Position numbers and translations under genes: made by a program. The notes beneath the pieces were generated by a model, which saw nothing but the letters and a program-made list of their open reading frames with translations, did no database searches and was not told the DNA's origin. 15,315 nt of DNA, taken from Victivallales bacterium (GTDB taxonomy: Bacteria; Verrucomicrobiota; Lentisphaeria; Oligosphaerales; Lenti-02). The stretch is taken from positions 1 to 15,315 of the forward strand of contig JABGQJ010000106.1 of the NCBI GenBank assembly GCA_018648945.1. The letters run 5' to 3'. Each line of letters begins with the position of its first letter. The stretch's first letter is position 1. Shown piece by piece: positions 1-8,397 of this stretch.

Positions 1-1
1 C

Positions 2-1621
2 TACTATGAGGACTTCTTTGTCGACAAGCTCTGCGAGGTCCTCACCGATTACGGCTTTGCCGGCCTGCAGGTGGCGGACAACTTCTGCCCTTCCCCGTCG
101 GTTCTCCATCAAGGCGACTTCTCCGCCGACATGCTCGGCCAGTTTGCCGATCACACTGGCATCGAGTTTCCGGCGGAAATTCACGACCGGCTGGACGACG
201 ACAGCTGTGCCATGCGGGAGGTGCGCGGCGACTGGATCTGGAGTACGTGCCGGCAGGAGTGGGTGGAGTTCCATGCCTGGCGCTGGGAGGGGTTCTGGCG
301 GAAGATCTGCGGCAGGCTCCACGAGATCGGCAAGAAGGTCATCGTGCTCGGCATGTACTGCACCGACCCCTTTGAGACGCTCTACTGCAAGGGCATTGAC
401 TTGCAGCGACTGGTGCGGGCGGGCGTGGATTACCTGATGCCGAACATCGTCCCGACCGGGTTGCGCCTCCAACACCCCGACCGTCCCGACCGCTTCCACC
501 GCTATATGACCCTCGCACCGCTGACGGATGCATTCGTTCCCGACGGCAAGCTGTTGAGCCTGTTGGGGGTGAAGGATGCGACCGAGGAATGGGATGTACT
601 CCATCACGCGCCGTGCCTGCTGGAGCGCGACATTTACACGCTGCTCAGCTATATGACCGATACGGGGGACGGGCTGAAGCGCAGTCTCGACGGGCTGATG
701 ATCTGCCTCGGCGACGGTATCCGCGGCGATGAGTGGCAGTGGCTGCGGGAACGCTTCGAGACCGGCTTTGTGGAGGGCGTGGAGAAGGTGCTGGCCCCGA
801 CGTTGATCTGGTCCGATGCGGCCTTCCACAACACCTTGCCCGCCTACATCCGGACTAGGCGCTGGACGGCCCACAAGTTCTGCTACGAAGTGGCTGAACA
901 CGGCACGCGGTGTGGCGCGGTCATGCGGAGCGAGAACGTGGCCAAGGCGCAGGGCGCCCTGTTTGTCCCCAACTTCGACCTGCTGTCGGAGGACGAGAAA
1001 CAGGCAGTCGCCGACTACAAGAATGGGCCGGTCGTCTGCACGGCAGCGGCCGAGAACTTCGCTCCAGCAGACTATGGCATATGCTCTGATATCTGCGTTG
1101 TGGACCCGTTCTCGGACTACCCAATGTGTGCCTTCACGTTCAACACGAACATCGAGAACAAGGATGCCATCACGGCTCTGGTGGAGGTGGACGACGGGAC
1201 GGAGAACCTCCAGGGCGACCCCGTTGACGCGGCGGAACACGGCAACGTACTGGTCGAGACGCTGACCTTCTGCAAGGTGAACACCGGGTTCGTCGAAGCC
1301 TGCGCGTTGCTGCTCAAGACGGTCGGCAATGACCTCTTCACCTGCAATCTGCCGATCATGCCCATGCAGATGGCTGACGGCCGCTACCGGCTGTACATCA
1401 CAAACCCCGCGATGAACAGCTACGGCTTCGCGATCGTGACCGCCGGGCGCCCGATCAAGGACGTCGCCAACATCAGCACGTACCCGGTCTTGCCGGTCAA
1501 GTTCGTGGACTCGCCCGACGAACACGTGAGCTGGATCGGCAAGGACTCCAGCGGCACGCAACGGTCGTTCAGGGCCAAGGTCACCCCCGGCGGCGTCACG
1601 ATCCTGGATGTGGTCCTGTAG
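2..1621 (+). CDS. Putative TIM-barrel glycoside hydrolase, 5' end outside window
   Basis: The frame is open to the left edge, so this is the C-terminal 539 residues of a longer protein. A GTG at 71 is in frame but lies inside conserved-looking sequence (YGFAGLQVADNFCPSP) and is not the true start. The first ~280 residues alternate predicted strands and helices as in a (beta/alpha)8 barrel, for example KKVIVLGMYCTDP and GVDYLMPNIVPTG. Residues ~300-400 (SENVAKAQGALFVPNFDLLSEDEKQAV and on) look like a flavodoxin-like domain such as the trimerisation domain of GH42-type beta-galactosidases. The last ~80 residues form a beta-rich C-terminal domain. The family is not certain and I cannot assign catalytic glutamates. 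The fragment is unusually cysteine-rich (about 18), which argues for a cytoplasmic rather than secreted enzyme. Its stop is 4 bases from the stop of the convergent next gene. Most likely role: cleavage of oligosaccharides. GH42-like is an inference from architecture. Confidence 0.6.
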   Translation, partial: YYEDFFVDKLCEVLTDYGFAGLQVADNFCPSPSVLHQGDFSADMLGQFADHTGIEFPAEIHDRLDDDSCAMREVRGDWIWSTCRQEWVEFHAWRWEGFWRKICGRLHEIGKKVIVLGMYCTDPFETLYCKGIDLQRLVRAGVDYLMPNIVPTGLRLQHPDRPDRFHRYMTLAPLTDAFVPDGKLLSLLGVKDATEEWDVLHHAPCLLERDIYTLLSYMTDTGDGLKRSLDGLMICLGDGIRGDEWQWLRERFETGFVEGVEKVLAPTLIWSDAAFHNTLPAYIRTRRWTAHKFCYEVAEHGTRCGAVMRSENVAKAQGALFVPNFDLLSEDEKQAVADYKNGPVVCTAAAENFAPADYGICSDICVVDPFSDYPMCAFTFNTNIENKDAITALVEVDDGTENLQGDPVDAAEHGNVLVETLTFCKVNTGFVEACALLLKTVGNDLFTCNLPIMPMQMADGRYRLYITNPAMNSYGFAIVTAGRPIKDVANISTYPVLPVKFVDSPDEHVSWIGKDSSGTQRSFRAKVTPGGVTILDVVL

Positions 1622-1625
1622 GTGG

Positions 1626-4600
1626 TCAGGGCCCGGCTGCTGCCTCGGGGGCGGCGAACGGGGATGGGAGAATCTCGATCACTTGCGATGCGGCCGTCCG
1701 TTCGCTCCCCAGTCCGTCCAGCCAGAGCTTCAGCGTCCAGTGGCCCGGCCGAAGGCCCGACGTATCAAGGGCGACACGCTGCCGCCCGGCGGCCGGAATG
1801 GCGAGATTCCCGAGCCCGAGGCCGTCGCCATTCTCAGGTCGCAGCAAGCCACGCATCGGGTGTTTCGTCGCACTGAGGTCGCCGACGTGTGCCACCACGT
1901 CCAGGTGGATGATCTGCCCGCTGACAGCGGCCTTGGGGATGCGGTCGAAGCGCACCGTCGGGGTGGCCGTAGGCACGGGAAGCGCCACTTCGCAGAGCAC
2001 TTTCCCCCCCTTGTCATTCGCCAGCAGCCGCCAGGTCCGGGCCTCGGATGCCGCATCGACATGGAACGGCATCTCGAACTGGGGTTGGTCCAGCGGCACG
2101 TTGATGCTCCCGGCGGCCTTGCCGTCGTCACGAATCAGGCGCAAGTCGATCGCCTGCTGCTTGGTCTTGTCGCGGAAGCGCACGGTTCCCCGCAGAGCGT
2201 TCTGGCCGGGACCGCGCTGGCCAAGCTCCAGATTGCCGAGGGATACGGCACCGGCTGGGCCGTCGAAGACCAGCATGCCGTTCCCCAGGCCAAACTGCTG
2301 CTCGACCTGCGACCAACAGGTCAGCTGGCTCCACGAGTTGAACTCGCGGCAGACATTGAGCCGCCAGACCGTGCCTGGTGCGGGCGGGCCGTCCAGGCCG
2401 AGGTCGGCCCATGGGAGAAAGATCTCCTGGCGGTACCCGCCGCTGGGGTTCACCGGGCTGGTGGTCGCGGTCACGGCGCGGGTCGGGACTGGCCGGATGT
2501 CCCGCTTCAACACACGGCGGCCTTTGACGTTGACGATGAGCTGGTAGGTGGGCGCCTGGGGGGCGACCGCCTGGAAGAAGAACTCCATGCAGTCGTCCTC
2601 CCACAGGTCGGGGTCGTCATCGGCATGGTTGCAGCGGGCGGATGCCTCGGTGGAATGGTTGCAGGTCACCAGGAAGTAGAGCCCCTTCTGGCCATAGGCA
2701 ATCCGTGCGGCCCCGTAGCTTGGCGCATTCATTGCCTTGAACTCCTCCACGCTCCCCGCCTTGGCCCGCATGTACCGTTCCTTTGCGGCCGTCCACCAGA
2801 GCGGCCCGGCCAGATTGCCCGAAGCCAGCCAGCAGGGCTCGTCGGCCGTTGCGTCCACGCGCACTGGTTCCCGTGCGTAGACGGCGTGGACCATGCGGTC
2901 GTGGCGGGGTACTTCGCCTTGCCTCCGGGGAGCGATGCTGCGCAGTGCGGGACGGCCCGGCGCCGCTCCCCCCGCTCCTTCCCGGCCAGAACCCCCGGCC
3001 AACGCGTTCTCGGCAGCCCGCAGGGCCAGGGCCGCGCGCCAGCGCCACAGCGCGAAATCCGTATCGGTCGCTCCCGACGCCCATGCCGCGAACTCGTAGC
3101 GCTGGACGGACGTGTTCTTGGTCAGTGCCGTGAGGGTGGCACGGGCGTGGGCTGCCATGGGATGGCCGGCAGCGGACAGACGCTCGCGCGCTGTTTCCAG
3201 ACGGCGGTAGTAGGCCAGGTCGCAGAGCCCTTCGTGCGCGCGCTCTGCAGTCACTGATGTGACCACGCCGTCGTCGGTTAGCAGCGTCTGCACCCAGGCG
3301 AGCGGATTGTCTTTCATCACCCAATGGTCGGCCCATTGGTGGTAGCCCGTGGACCCGGTCCGCAACGTGTAGATACTCCACGGGGCTCGTCCCCAGCCTA
3401 GATTGTAGGACCAGATCTCCGCCTTGTCCGTGCGCGCGGCTTGCAGCGCGGCTTCCGTCCAGTTGTTGTACTGCCGCACCCGCACGCCATCGCGGTGTCC
3501 GCGGTCGATCTCGCCCGGTCGGCCATAACCCACCACGTTGTCGACGAGGAGGACGCGGTCGCCGGCGACGGCCTGCAGGGTTGGCATGCAGGCATCGTAG
3601 CTGGCTGCCTTGTCGGTATGGGATAGCTCCTCTTCGGCCAGCAGCAGAATGGGAGGCCAGGCCTCGGTCTCGGCCACTTGGAGTAGTTGGCGCACGGCCT
3701 CGGCGTAGAGCCGGAGGGCGGTTGGTCCGTACTGGCGTGCAACCCGTCCGGCCCCGCCCTTCACTCCCAGATCGCCGGTCACGGGCAAGCCTGCCGCGCG
3801 CCGCCGGTCGAGTTCCTTGCCCGCTGCGTCCGCCCACCACATGGTGTGCCGTGTGTCGATGCACAGAGGGCCGGTCAGTCCGGCCGTCTTCATCGCCTTT
3901 GCCACGGCCCGGCAGAAGGGGAAATCCGCGACCGCGCGCCCGTCCAGGCAGCGCAACTCGGGATAGACATGGAAGAGGTTGGGGCTGTTGAGCCCGCGCG
4001 TGCGCCAGTAGCGGAAGTAGCGCTCCAGGTTGGCCGGGTTCCAGTCCGGCGTCGCGTAGTTGGCGTAGATCCCCCGGCTTTCACGGGCGGCATGCCCCGG
4101 CAGATAGGCGCCCCAAGCTCCCGCTGGATAGGCGAAGTCCAGATCAAGCACGCGCATGCGGATGGGCACTGCCATTGCCTGCCCGTCTCCCGTCATCAGC
4201 TTCAGTTCGCCTCGATAGATGCCCGGAGTTGTGTCTTCCGGGGCCATGATGCTCACCCACAGCCACAGCGTGTGATCGCGCGGCTGGCTGGACGGGAAGG
4301 ACCGCTCAAGAAACAGGTTCTTCCATTGTGGCCGATCCCCTTTCATGTGCGCCCTGTATTGAACGGAGCGGACATCCACGCAGGCTGCCGGCAGGGCGCC
4401 GCCTGGCCCATGCAGATCGCTTGCCTGAACTCGGAAGCCGTTGCTGGCGCGGAGGGTGCGGACCGCAAGGGCGTTGGCCCGGAACTCGCCGCGGGCGCAC
4501 ACGACCTCGACTTCGGCCAGTGGCCTCGGATCGGTCCAGAGCCACGCCGGATGGGGGGTCACGCCAAGACCCACGCGGCCGACCGTGAACCCGCGCGCCT

Positions 4601-4793
4601 GGTCTTCCGCGGTGGGCTGCCACACGGATGCATACGTCTCCTCCGGGAACGCTGCCGATTGCGGCACCCATGCCGGCGCCTTGTCTGCCAGTAGAGCAAA
4701 GGGGTCCAATGGTGCTCCCCACAGATGCAGACTCGCCGCCAGACAAGCCAGGGCCAAGCGCTTTGTCCTGCGTCGTATGATCTTGCGACTCAT
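1626..4793 (-). CDS. Secreted GH123/DUF4091-like glycoside hydrolase with CBM9-like domain
   Basis: About 1055 residues. ATG at 4793 is preferred over the in-frame ATG at 4808 because GGAGAGG lies 6 bases before it and overlaps the 4808 codon. Residues 1-27 form a signal peptide: basic start (MSRKIIRRRTKR), hydrophobic core, cleavage near LWGA. Residues ~30-180 are a beta-rich N-terminal domain. Residues ~180-600 resemble the DUF4091/GH123 catalytic barrel: LLLAEEELSHTD with consecutive Glu387-389 at a strand end, WSYNLGWG, and near the end EGLCDLAYYRRLE, which resembles the DUF4091 pattern EG-x-x-D-x-x-Y. Residues ~630-855 resemble a CBM9-type carbohydrate-binding module, with the typical opening (REPVRVDATADEPCW) and LWEDDCMEFFFQ. 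Residues ~855-1055 look like Ig-type beta domains. Known GH123 enzymes are beta-N-acetylgalactosaminidases using an Asp-Glu pair; here the pair is Glu-Glu, so that specificity is unproven. Divergent from the DUF4838-like gene. Confidence 0.75.
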   Translation of the reverse strand: MSRKIIRRRTKRLALACLAASLHLWGAPLDPFALLADKAPAWVPQSAAFPEETYASVWQPTAEDQARGFTVGRVGLGVTPHPAWLWTDPRPLAEVEVVCARGEFRANALAVRTLRASNGFRVQASDLHGPGGALPAACVDVRSVQYRAHMKGDRPQWKNLFLERSFPSSQPRDHTLWLWVSIMAPEDTTPGIYRGELKLMTGDGQAMAVPIRMRVLDLDFAYPAGAWGAYLPGHAARESRGIYANYATPDWNPANLERYFRYWRTRGLNSPNLFHVYPELRCLDGRAVADFPFCRAVAKAMKTAGLTGPLCIDTRHTMWWADAAGKELDRRRAAGLPVTGDLGVKGGAGRVARQYGPTALRLYAEAVRQLLQVAETEAWPPILLLAEEELSHTDKAASYDACMPTLQAVAGDRVLLVDNVVGYGRPGEIDRGHRDGVRVRQYNNWTEAALQAARTDKAEIWSYNLGWGRAPWSIYTLRTGSTGYHQWADHWVMKDNPLAWVQTLLTDDGVVTSVTAERAHEGLCDLAYYRRLETARERLSAAGHPMAAHARATLTALTKNTSVQRYEFAAWASGATDTDFALWRWRAALALRAAENALAGGSGREGAGGAAPGRPALRSIAPRRQGEVPRHDRMVHAVYAREPVRVDATADEPCWLASGNLAGPLWWTAAKERYMRAKAGSVEEFKAMNAPSYGAARIAYGQKGLYFLVTCNHSTEASARCNHADDDPDLWEDDCMEFFFQAVAPQAPTYQLIVNVKGRRVLKRDIRPVPTRAVTATTSPVNPSGGYRQEIFLPWADLGLDGPPAPGTVWRLNVCREFNSWSQLTCWSQVEQQFGLGNGMLVFDGPAGAVSLGNLELGQRGPGQNALRGTVRFRDKTKQQAIDLRLIRDDGKAAGSINVPLDQPQFEMPFHVDAASEARTWRLLANDKGGKVLCEVALPVPTATPTVRFDRIPKAAVSGQIIHLDVVAHVGDLSATKHPMRGLLRPENGDGLGLGNLAIPAAGRQRVALDTSGLRPGHWTLKLWLDGLGSERTAASQVIEILPSPFAAPEAAAGP

Positions 4794-4799
4794 CGCATA

Positions 4800-4806
4800 C
4801 CTCTCC
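4800..4806 (-). promoter_or_regulatory. Shine-Dalgarno deciding the start of the GH123-like gene
   Basis: On the minus strand this reads GGAGAGG, followed by six bases and the ATG at 4793. It overlaps the alternative ATG at 4808, which has no ribosome binding site of its own, so the start at 4793 is favoured. Confidence 0.75.
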
Positions 4807-4816
4807 ATATATGGTT

Positions 4817-4838
4817 GGCCCTACAGTACCACAGGGCC
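4817..4838. repeat. Inverted repeat GGCCCT-N10-AGGGCC upstream of the GH123-like gene
   Basis: Two perfect 6-base arms, 4817-4822 and 4833-4838, are separated by ten bases. The element lies 11 bases upstream of the Shine-Dalgarno of the minus-strand gene and inside its probable 5' untranslated leader. It could be a regulator-binding site (22 bp is typical for a dimeric repressor) or an mRNA hairpin affecting translation. There is no T-run, so it is not a terminator. Confidence 0.45.
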
Positions 4839-4862
4839 TACTGGGGAGCATCCCGAGTGGTC

Positions 4863-4914
4863 CTTTCCGAAGCGCGCGACCGTGCTATGATAGTCCCCGA
4901 GACCTTCGCCGCAA
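4863..4914. promoter_or_regulatory. Candidate divergent promoter with symmetric -10 element
   Basis: CTATGATAG at 4885-4893 is a perfect palindrome around a central G. On the plus strand it gives TATGAT (4886-4891, 5 of 6 to consensus) preceded by TG-C, an extended -10, with only a weak TTTCCG (4864-4869) 16 bases upstream. On the minus strand the same bases give TATCAT (4892-4887, 5 of 6) with TTGCGG (4914-4909) 16 bases upstream. Transcripts would begin about 90 bases before each start codon, towards the DUF4838-like gene rightwards and the GH123-like gene leftwards. It is the only reasonable sigma70-like match I found in this spacer. Confidence 0.45.
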
Positions 4915-4979
4915 GCTGGCCCCATACGGGTCTTCTGGTCTTGGCCCAGTGGCATCCCTTCCGTGCAGGCGCATTGTCT

Positions 4980-4984
4980 GGAGG
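4980..4984 (+). promoter_or_regulatory. Shine-Dalgarno deciding the start of the DUF4838-like gene
   Basis: GGAGG is followed by six bases and ATG at 4991. The frame is open further upstream to an ATG at 4811, but that start has no ribosome binding site and would place ~60 non-signal residues before a clean signal peptide. The start at 4991 is therefore preferred. Confidence 0.8.
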
Positions 4985-4990
4985 ACACAC

Positions 4991-7900
4991 ATGACAGGTT
5001 CGGAATGTTCGATCCGCAGAATCATCGCCGTGGTCGGCTTGCTGGGAATCCTGTTGACGACCGGCTCGGCTCGGACACTGCGCCTCCAGCTCGGTGCCAA
5101 AAGCGCCTTCTTCCCGGCTGGCTACCGGGGGGTCAACGATGCCTACATCGACAGCGTGGCCACTGATCGCAATTTCGGCGGCGACTGGGAGTACCCCATT
5201 GGCGGCCTGGGGAACGGGGCCGTGCGGCGAGGGCTGATGCGCTGGGATCTGAGCGCGGTCGCCCCTCTGTTCTCCAACCCCCGCTATGAGGTGATTGGGG
5301 TCGAACTCAAGATCGGGCTGTGGTACCAGTGGAAGATCTACGATCAGCCGTTCGATCTCTATCAGATCCTGCCTGCAAACGCTGGCTGGGTCGAGGGGAC
5401 GCGGAAGGACGATCCCGGGCCTGGGCTGGTGACCTGGGGTGCCTTGGCCAATGCCCAACGCGGTTGGGCGGGCAGCGCCGGGTGCGGCACGCCAGGGAAA
5501 GACTACGCGCCTGTCCCCCTGGCTTCGTTTCTGCCTGACACGGTCACCCACATGCTCCCGCGGTACCTTCGCCCGATCGACCTACCGGTCGATCTCGTGC
5601 GGAGTTGGGCGCTGACCCCCAAGGAGAATGCGGGGTTGCTGATTCGTCGGCGGGATGAGACGGCGGATCAGGGCGAGCAGTATGTGTTCTTCATCTCGTC
5701 GCAGCATATGCGAACCGACCATGGCTGGCACCTGCACCATCCCGAGTTGACGATCAACTACATCGACCGTAGCAACTTCGGGGAATCACGCCCAGGAGAG
5801 CTGGTGTCGGCGGGGCGCACCGGTCATATCGTCGTCATACCCGACGACCCGCAGGGCTCGATCCGCTATGCGGCCACCGAGCTTGTCGATCACATCCGGG
5901 ATCTGACCGGCTGTGAGCTGACTGTGGTCAGGGAGGGCAAGTACCGGCCCGCATTGGGGCACCCAGTGAGCATCGGCCGGACCCAGATGAGTCGTCGCGC
6001 CGTTTCGGATCGCGCCTTCCGCAAACTCGGCGATGAGGGGTTCATCGTCAAGACGGACGGCCAAGCTCTGACGATTCTCGGTGGCGATCGCCGGGGCAAT
6101 CTCTATGGCGTATACGCATTTCTGGAGGGGTTAGGCATCCGCTGGCTGACCCCCAAGGTGAGGCTACTGCCCAAGAACAGCTCCATCCCTCTGCCACGGA
6201 AGAAAATCCGTTTCGTTCCGCCGGTCTTCTACCGCGACCAGCTCTGGAATAACGGCTCCGATCCGGCCTGGCGTTCTCGGATGCGCCTGAATGGAGAGTT
6301 TGCCCGCTTGCCGCAGCACATGGGTGGATCCGCCCGCGTGCACCTGAGTTGCCATTCCTACCATGCCCTGGTTGCGGCTACCGAGTTCGGCGAGCACCCG
6401 GACTGGTTCGCCCTCAAGACAAACGGGCAACGCCGCGCGGGGAATGCCCGCACGGTGGAGCTCTGCACGACCAATCCGGAGTTGCGGCGGCACATTCTTG
6501 CGAGGGTCCGTCGCGATCTGCGCGCAAACCCGGCCATCGAGCAGTATTGGGTGAGCCAGGACGACGGCCTTAGTTCAGGGTGCTTCTGCGAGCGCTGCAC
6601 TGCGGAGCGCCTTCGTCATGGCGGCAAACGCATCGCCGAGGATGCCCCCCTGCCCACAGACCCCGTCGGTGTCGGTGCCCGGCTGAAGGACCATCGCTGG
6701 GCCGCCAACACCATCTCGCTGGCGAATACCATCGCCCGCGGCATCCGCGACGAATTCCCGCGCGTCCAGATCAAGACACTGGCCTACTCCTATACCTGGC
6801 CAGCTCCGGACCTGAAAGTGGAGCCCAATGTGGTGGTAGTGATCTGCGGGCCGGCCGGCGACTGGTTCCTGCCCTACGAGGACAATGAGAAGACGCGCGA
6901 TTGGCGGCGGTCCCTGCGGGCTTGGACCCGACTGGGGGGGAAGGTCCAGACCTACATGTACGGCGGGTCGAACTATGGCTATTGGTGGCCGTTTCCCACC
7001 TGGTTCACCATGTGCCGCAACCACCGGACCGCCTACAAAGACGGCGTGCGTGCCATGTACAGGCAAGGCACGCACGCTGGCTACGGGGCGGAATTCACGG
7101 AACTGCGGGCGTACCTCAGCGCCAGGATGGCCTACGATCCCAAACGCGACATCATGACCGAGGTGACCGAGTTCACCGACGCCTACTACGGGCCTGGGGC
7201 CGCTGCCATCCGGGCCTACATGATCTGGTTCGACAACTACCTCAACGAGAACCAGATCCATGGACACCATTATTGGGGAAACAGCAGAGGCTGGGCGGAG
7301 TACATGACCCCCGAACTCGTGACCCGCGCCGACGAGTTCCTGCAGGAGGCGCTGGACCGCACCCAAGGGCACCCCGAGTACCACCGCCGCGTTCGTGCGG
7401 CTCGCTTGCCTCTCCTGCTGATGAAGGTCCTGCTCGGCGTGCGCGACACCCCGCTGCTCACCGAATCCGAGATGATCCTGGTCGACGAGACGCAGCGGGG
7501 CGACCTGACTGCCGCCGCCAGACGGTTCGGGGAGACCATGCAGGACTGGGGCTACAACCGCTGGAACGAACACACCGGCTACGCCCCCGAGCGCAATCCG
7601 TTGACCGCCTATGCCCGTCGCCACCCAATCCTGCGCTTGCGGAACGCGGCTGCCCAGGTGGCCATCGTCCCCAGTCTGGGCGGACGGATCGTCCGCTGGG
7701 ACGTCACTGCTCTGGGCCGGAACATCGTCCACCTCCCGGACAGTCGGGTGGAGAACTACCCCTACGGCGGGGGCTATGAGGAGTACAGCCAATTTGAGCG
7801 TACCAGCCCGGGGCCAGCCGCCGAGTTCGCCGTACAGGAACCCAGCACCCCTCGGCGCGTGGTCCTCCGGGCCAAGCTCCCCAATGGCATCGAGCTGGAT

Positions 7901-8347
7901 CGCACCTTCGAGCTGGCCCCGACCGGGTCTCGCCTGACCATTCGCTCGGTGTTCACCAATCGAGGCGCCGCCCCCATCCGGGTGACCCCCAGAAGCCACC
8001 CCGAGTTTGACATCGGGTGTTTCCGTCGCGCCACCCTCGACTACACCGATGCAACGGGCGAGCACATCCGGCGGGAGTTGCTGACTGCCCGGCGGCCCCG
8101 CGGCGAGGTGAGCCTGCCGGTGGCGTCGGTGAGCGGGAACAGCTGGCGCTTGGTCGACAAGGCGACCGGATGCGTTATTGAGAATCGTTTCGAGCGCCCT
8201 GAGATCACCACGCTGTATTGCTTCTACGGCGAGGCACAAGGCTGCGTCAATCTGGAACTCTGGGGCAAGGCAACGGACTTGGCACCCGGGGCTTCCGTGT
8301 CTCTGACCCAGACCTTCGCAGTGACCAAAGCCGACAGCTCTGAGTAG
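4991..8347 (+). CDS. Secreted multidomain DUF4838-like glycoside hydrolase
   Basis: 1118 residues. Residues 1-27 are a signal peptide (RRIIAVVGLLGILLTTGSA then R). Residues ~30-255 resemble a DNRLRE/CBM96-type beta-sandwich: an early VNDAYIDSVATDRNFG motif, a segment describing an RWDLS strand, and a late strand. Residues ~277-405 look like the alpha/beta domain found before the catalytic barrel in GH20, GH67 and GH84 enzymes (IRYAATELVDHIRDLTG; LYGVYAFLEGLGIRWLTP). Residues ~410-855 match the DUF4838 type of barrel, with the signature VSQDD-G then Cys531-x-Cys533-x-x-Cys536 and a following NTIARGIRDEFP helix. Residues ~878-1118 look like a galactose-mutarotase-type sandwich (VAIVPSLGGRIVRWD; GIELDRTFEL). 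The role is probably glycan cleavage outside the cytoplasm; DUF4838 proteins have no firmly known general substrate. Asp524/Asp525 are candidate catalytic residues by position only. Divergent from the GH123-like gene and upstream of a second motif-sharing gene. Confidence 0.8.
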   Translation: MTGSECSIRRIIAVVGLLGILLTTGSARTLRLQLGAKSAFFPAGYRGVNDAYIDSVATDRNFGGDWEYPIGGLGNGAVRRGLMRWDLSAVAPLFSNPRYEVIGVELKIGLWYQWKIYDQPFDLYQILPANAGWVEGTRKDDPGPGLVTWGALANAQRGWAGSAGCGTPGKDYAPVPLASFLPDTVTHMLPRYLRPIDLPVDLVRSWALTPKENAGLLIRRRDETADQGEQYVFFISSQHMRTDHGWHLHHPELTINYIDRSNFGESRPGELVSAGRTGHIVVIPDDPQGSIRYAATELVDHIRDLTGCELTVVREGKYRPALGHPVSIGRTQMSRRAVSDRAFRKLGDEGFIVKTDGQALTILGGDRRGNLYGVYAFLEGLGIRWLTPKVRLLPKNSSIPLPRKKIRFVPPVFYRDQLWNNGSDPAWRSRMRLNGEFARLPQHMGGSARVHLSCHSYHALVAATEFGEHPDWFALKTNGQRRAGNARTVELCTTNPELRRHILARVRRDLRANPAIEQYWVSQDDGLSSGCFCERCTAERLRHGGKRIAEDAPLPTDPVGVGARLKDHRWAANTISLANTIARGIRDEFPRVQIKTLAYSYTWPAPDLKVEPNVVVVICGPAGDWFLPYEDNEKTRDWRRSLRAWTRLGGKVQTYMYGGSNYGYWWPFPTWFTMCRNHRTAYKDGVRAMYRQGTHAGYGAEFTELRAYLSARMAYDPKRDIMTEVTEFTDAYYGPGAAAIRAYMIWFDNYLNENQIHGHHYWGNSRGWAEYMTPELVTRADEFLQEALDRTQGHPEYHRRVRAARLPLLLMKVLLGVRDTPLLTESEMILVDETQRGDLTAAARRFGETMQDWGYNRWNEHTGYAPERNPLTAYARRHPILRLRNAAAQVAIVPSLGGRIVRWDVTALGRNIVHLPDSRVENYPYGGGYEEYSQFERTSPGPAAEFAVQEPSTPRRVVLRAKLPNGIELDRTFELAPTGSRLTIRSVFTNRGAAPIRVTPRSHPEFDIGCFRRATLDYTDATGEHIRRELLTARRPRGEVSLPVASVSGNSWRLVDKATGCVIENRFERPEITTLYCFYGEAQGCVNLELWGKATDLAPGASVSLTQTFAVTKADSSE

Positions 8348-8358
8348 AGGCGCGAGGT

Positions 8359-8380
8359 CCCCAGCATAGGGAATCTGGGG
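8359..8380. repeat. Short inverted repeat CCCCAG-N10-CTGGGG after the DUF4838-like gene
   Basis: Perfect 6-base arms (8359-8364 and 8375-8380) start 12 bases after the stop codon at 8347. The position suits a transcript 3' hairpin, but no T-run follows, so intrinsic termination is not demonstrated. It may be a processing or stabilising hairpin. Confidence 0.3.
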
Positions 8381-8397
8381 CATGCTCCTCTGGCCGG

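Noticed and set aside
1608..3257. 549-residue plus-strand frame antisense to the GH123-like gene
   Set aside because: Arg/Pro/Gly-rich low-quality protein with no domains. It lies opposite a gene with a clear signal peptide and modules and is a by-product of high GC.
4742..4793. Lipoprotein signal for the GH123-like protein (Cys at residue 17)
   Set aside because: The residues before Cys (LALA-C) do not fit the L-x-[GA]-C lipobox well, and the Cys lies inside the hydrophobic core. A standard signal peptide fits better.
6575..8383. 602-residue minus-strand frame opposite the DUF4838-like gene
   Set aside because: No recognisable motif and no good start site. The plus strand carries conserved signatures throughout.
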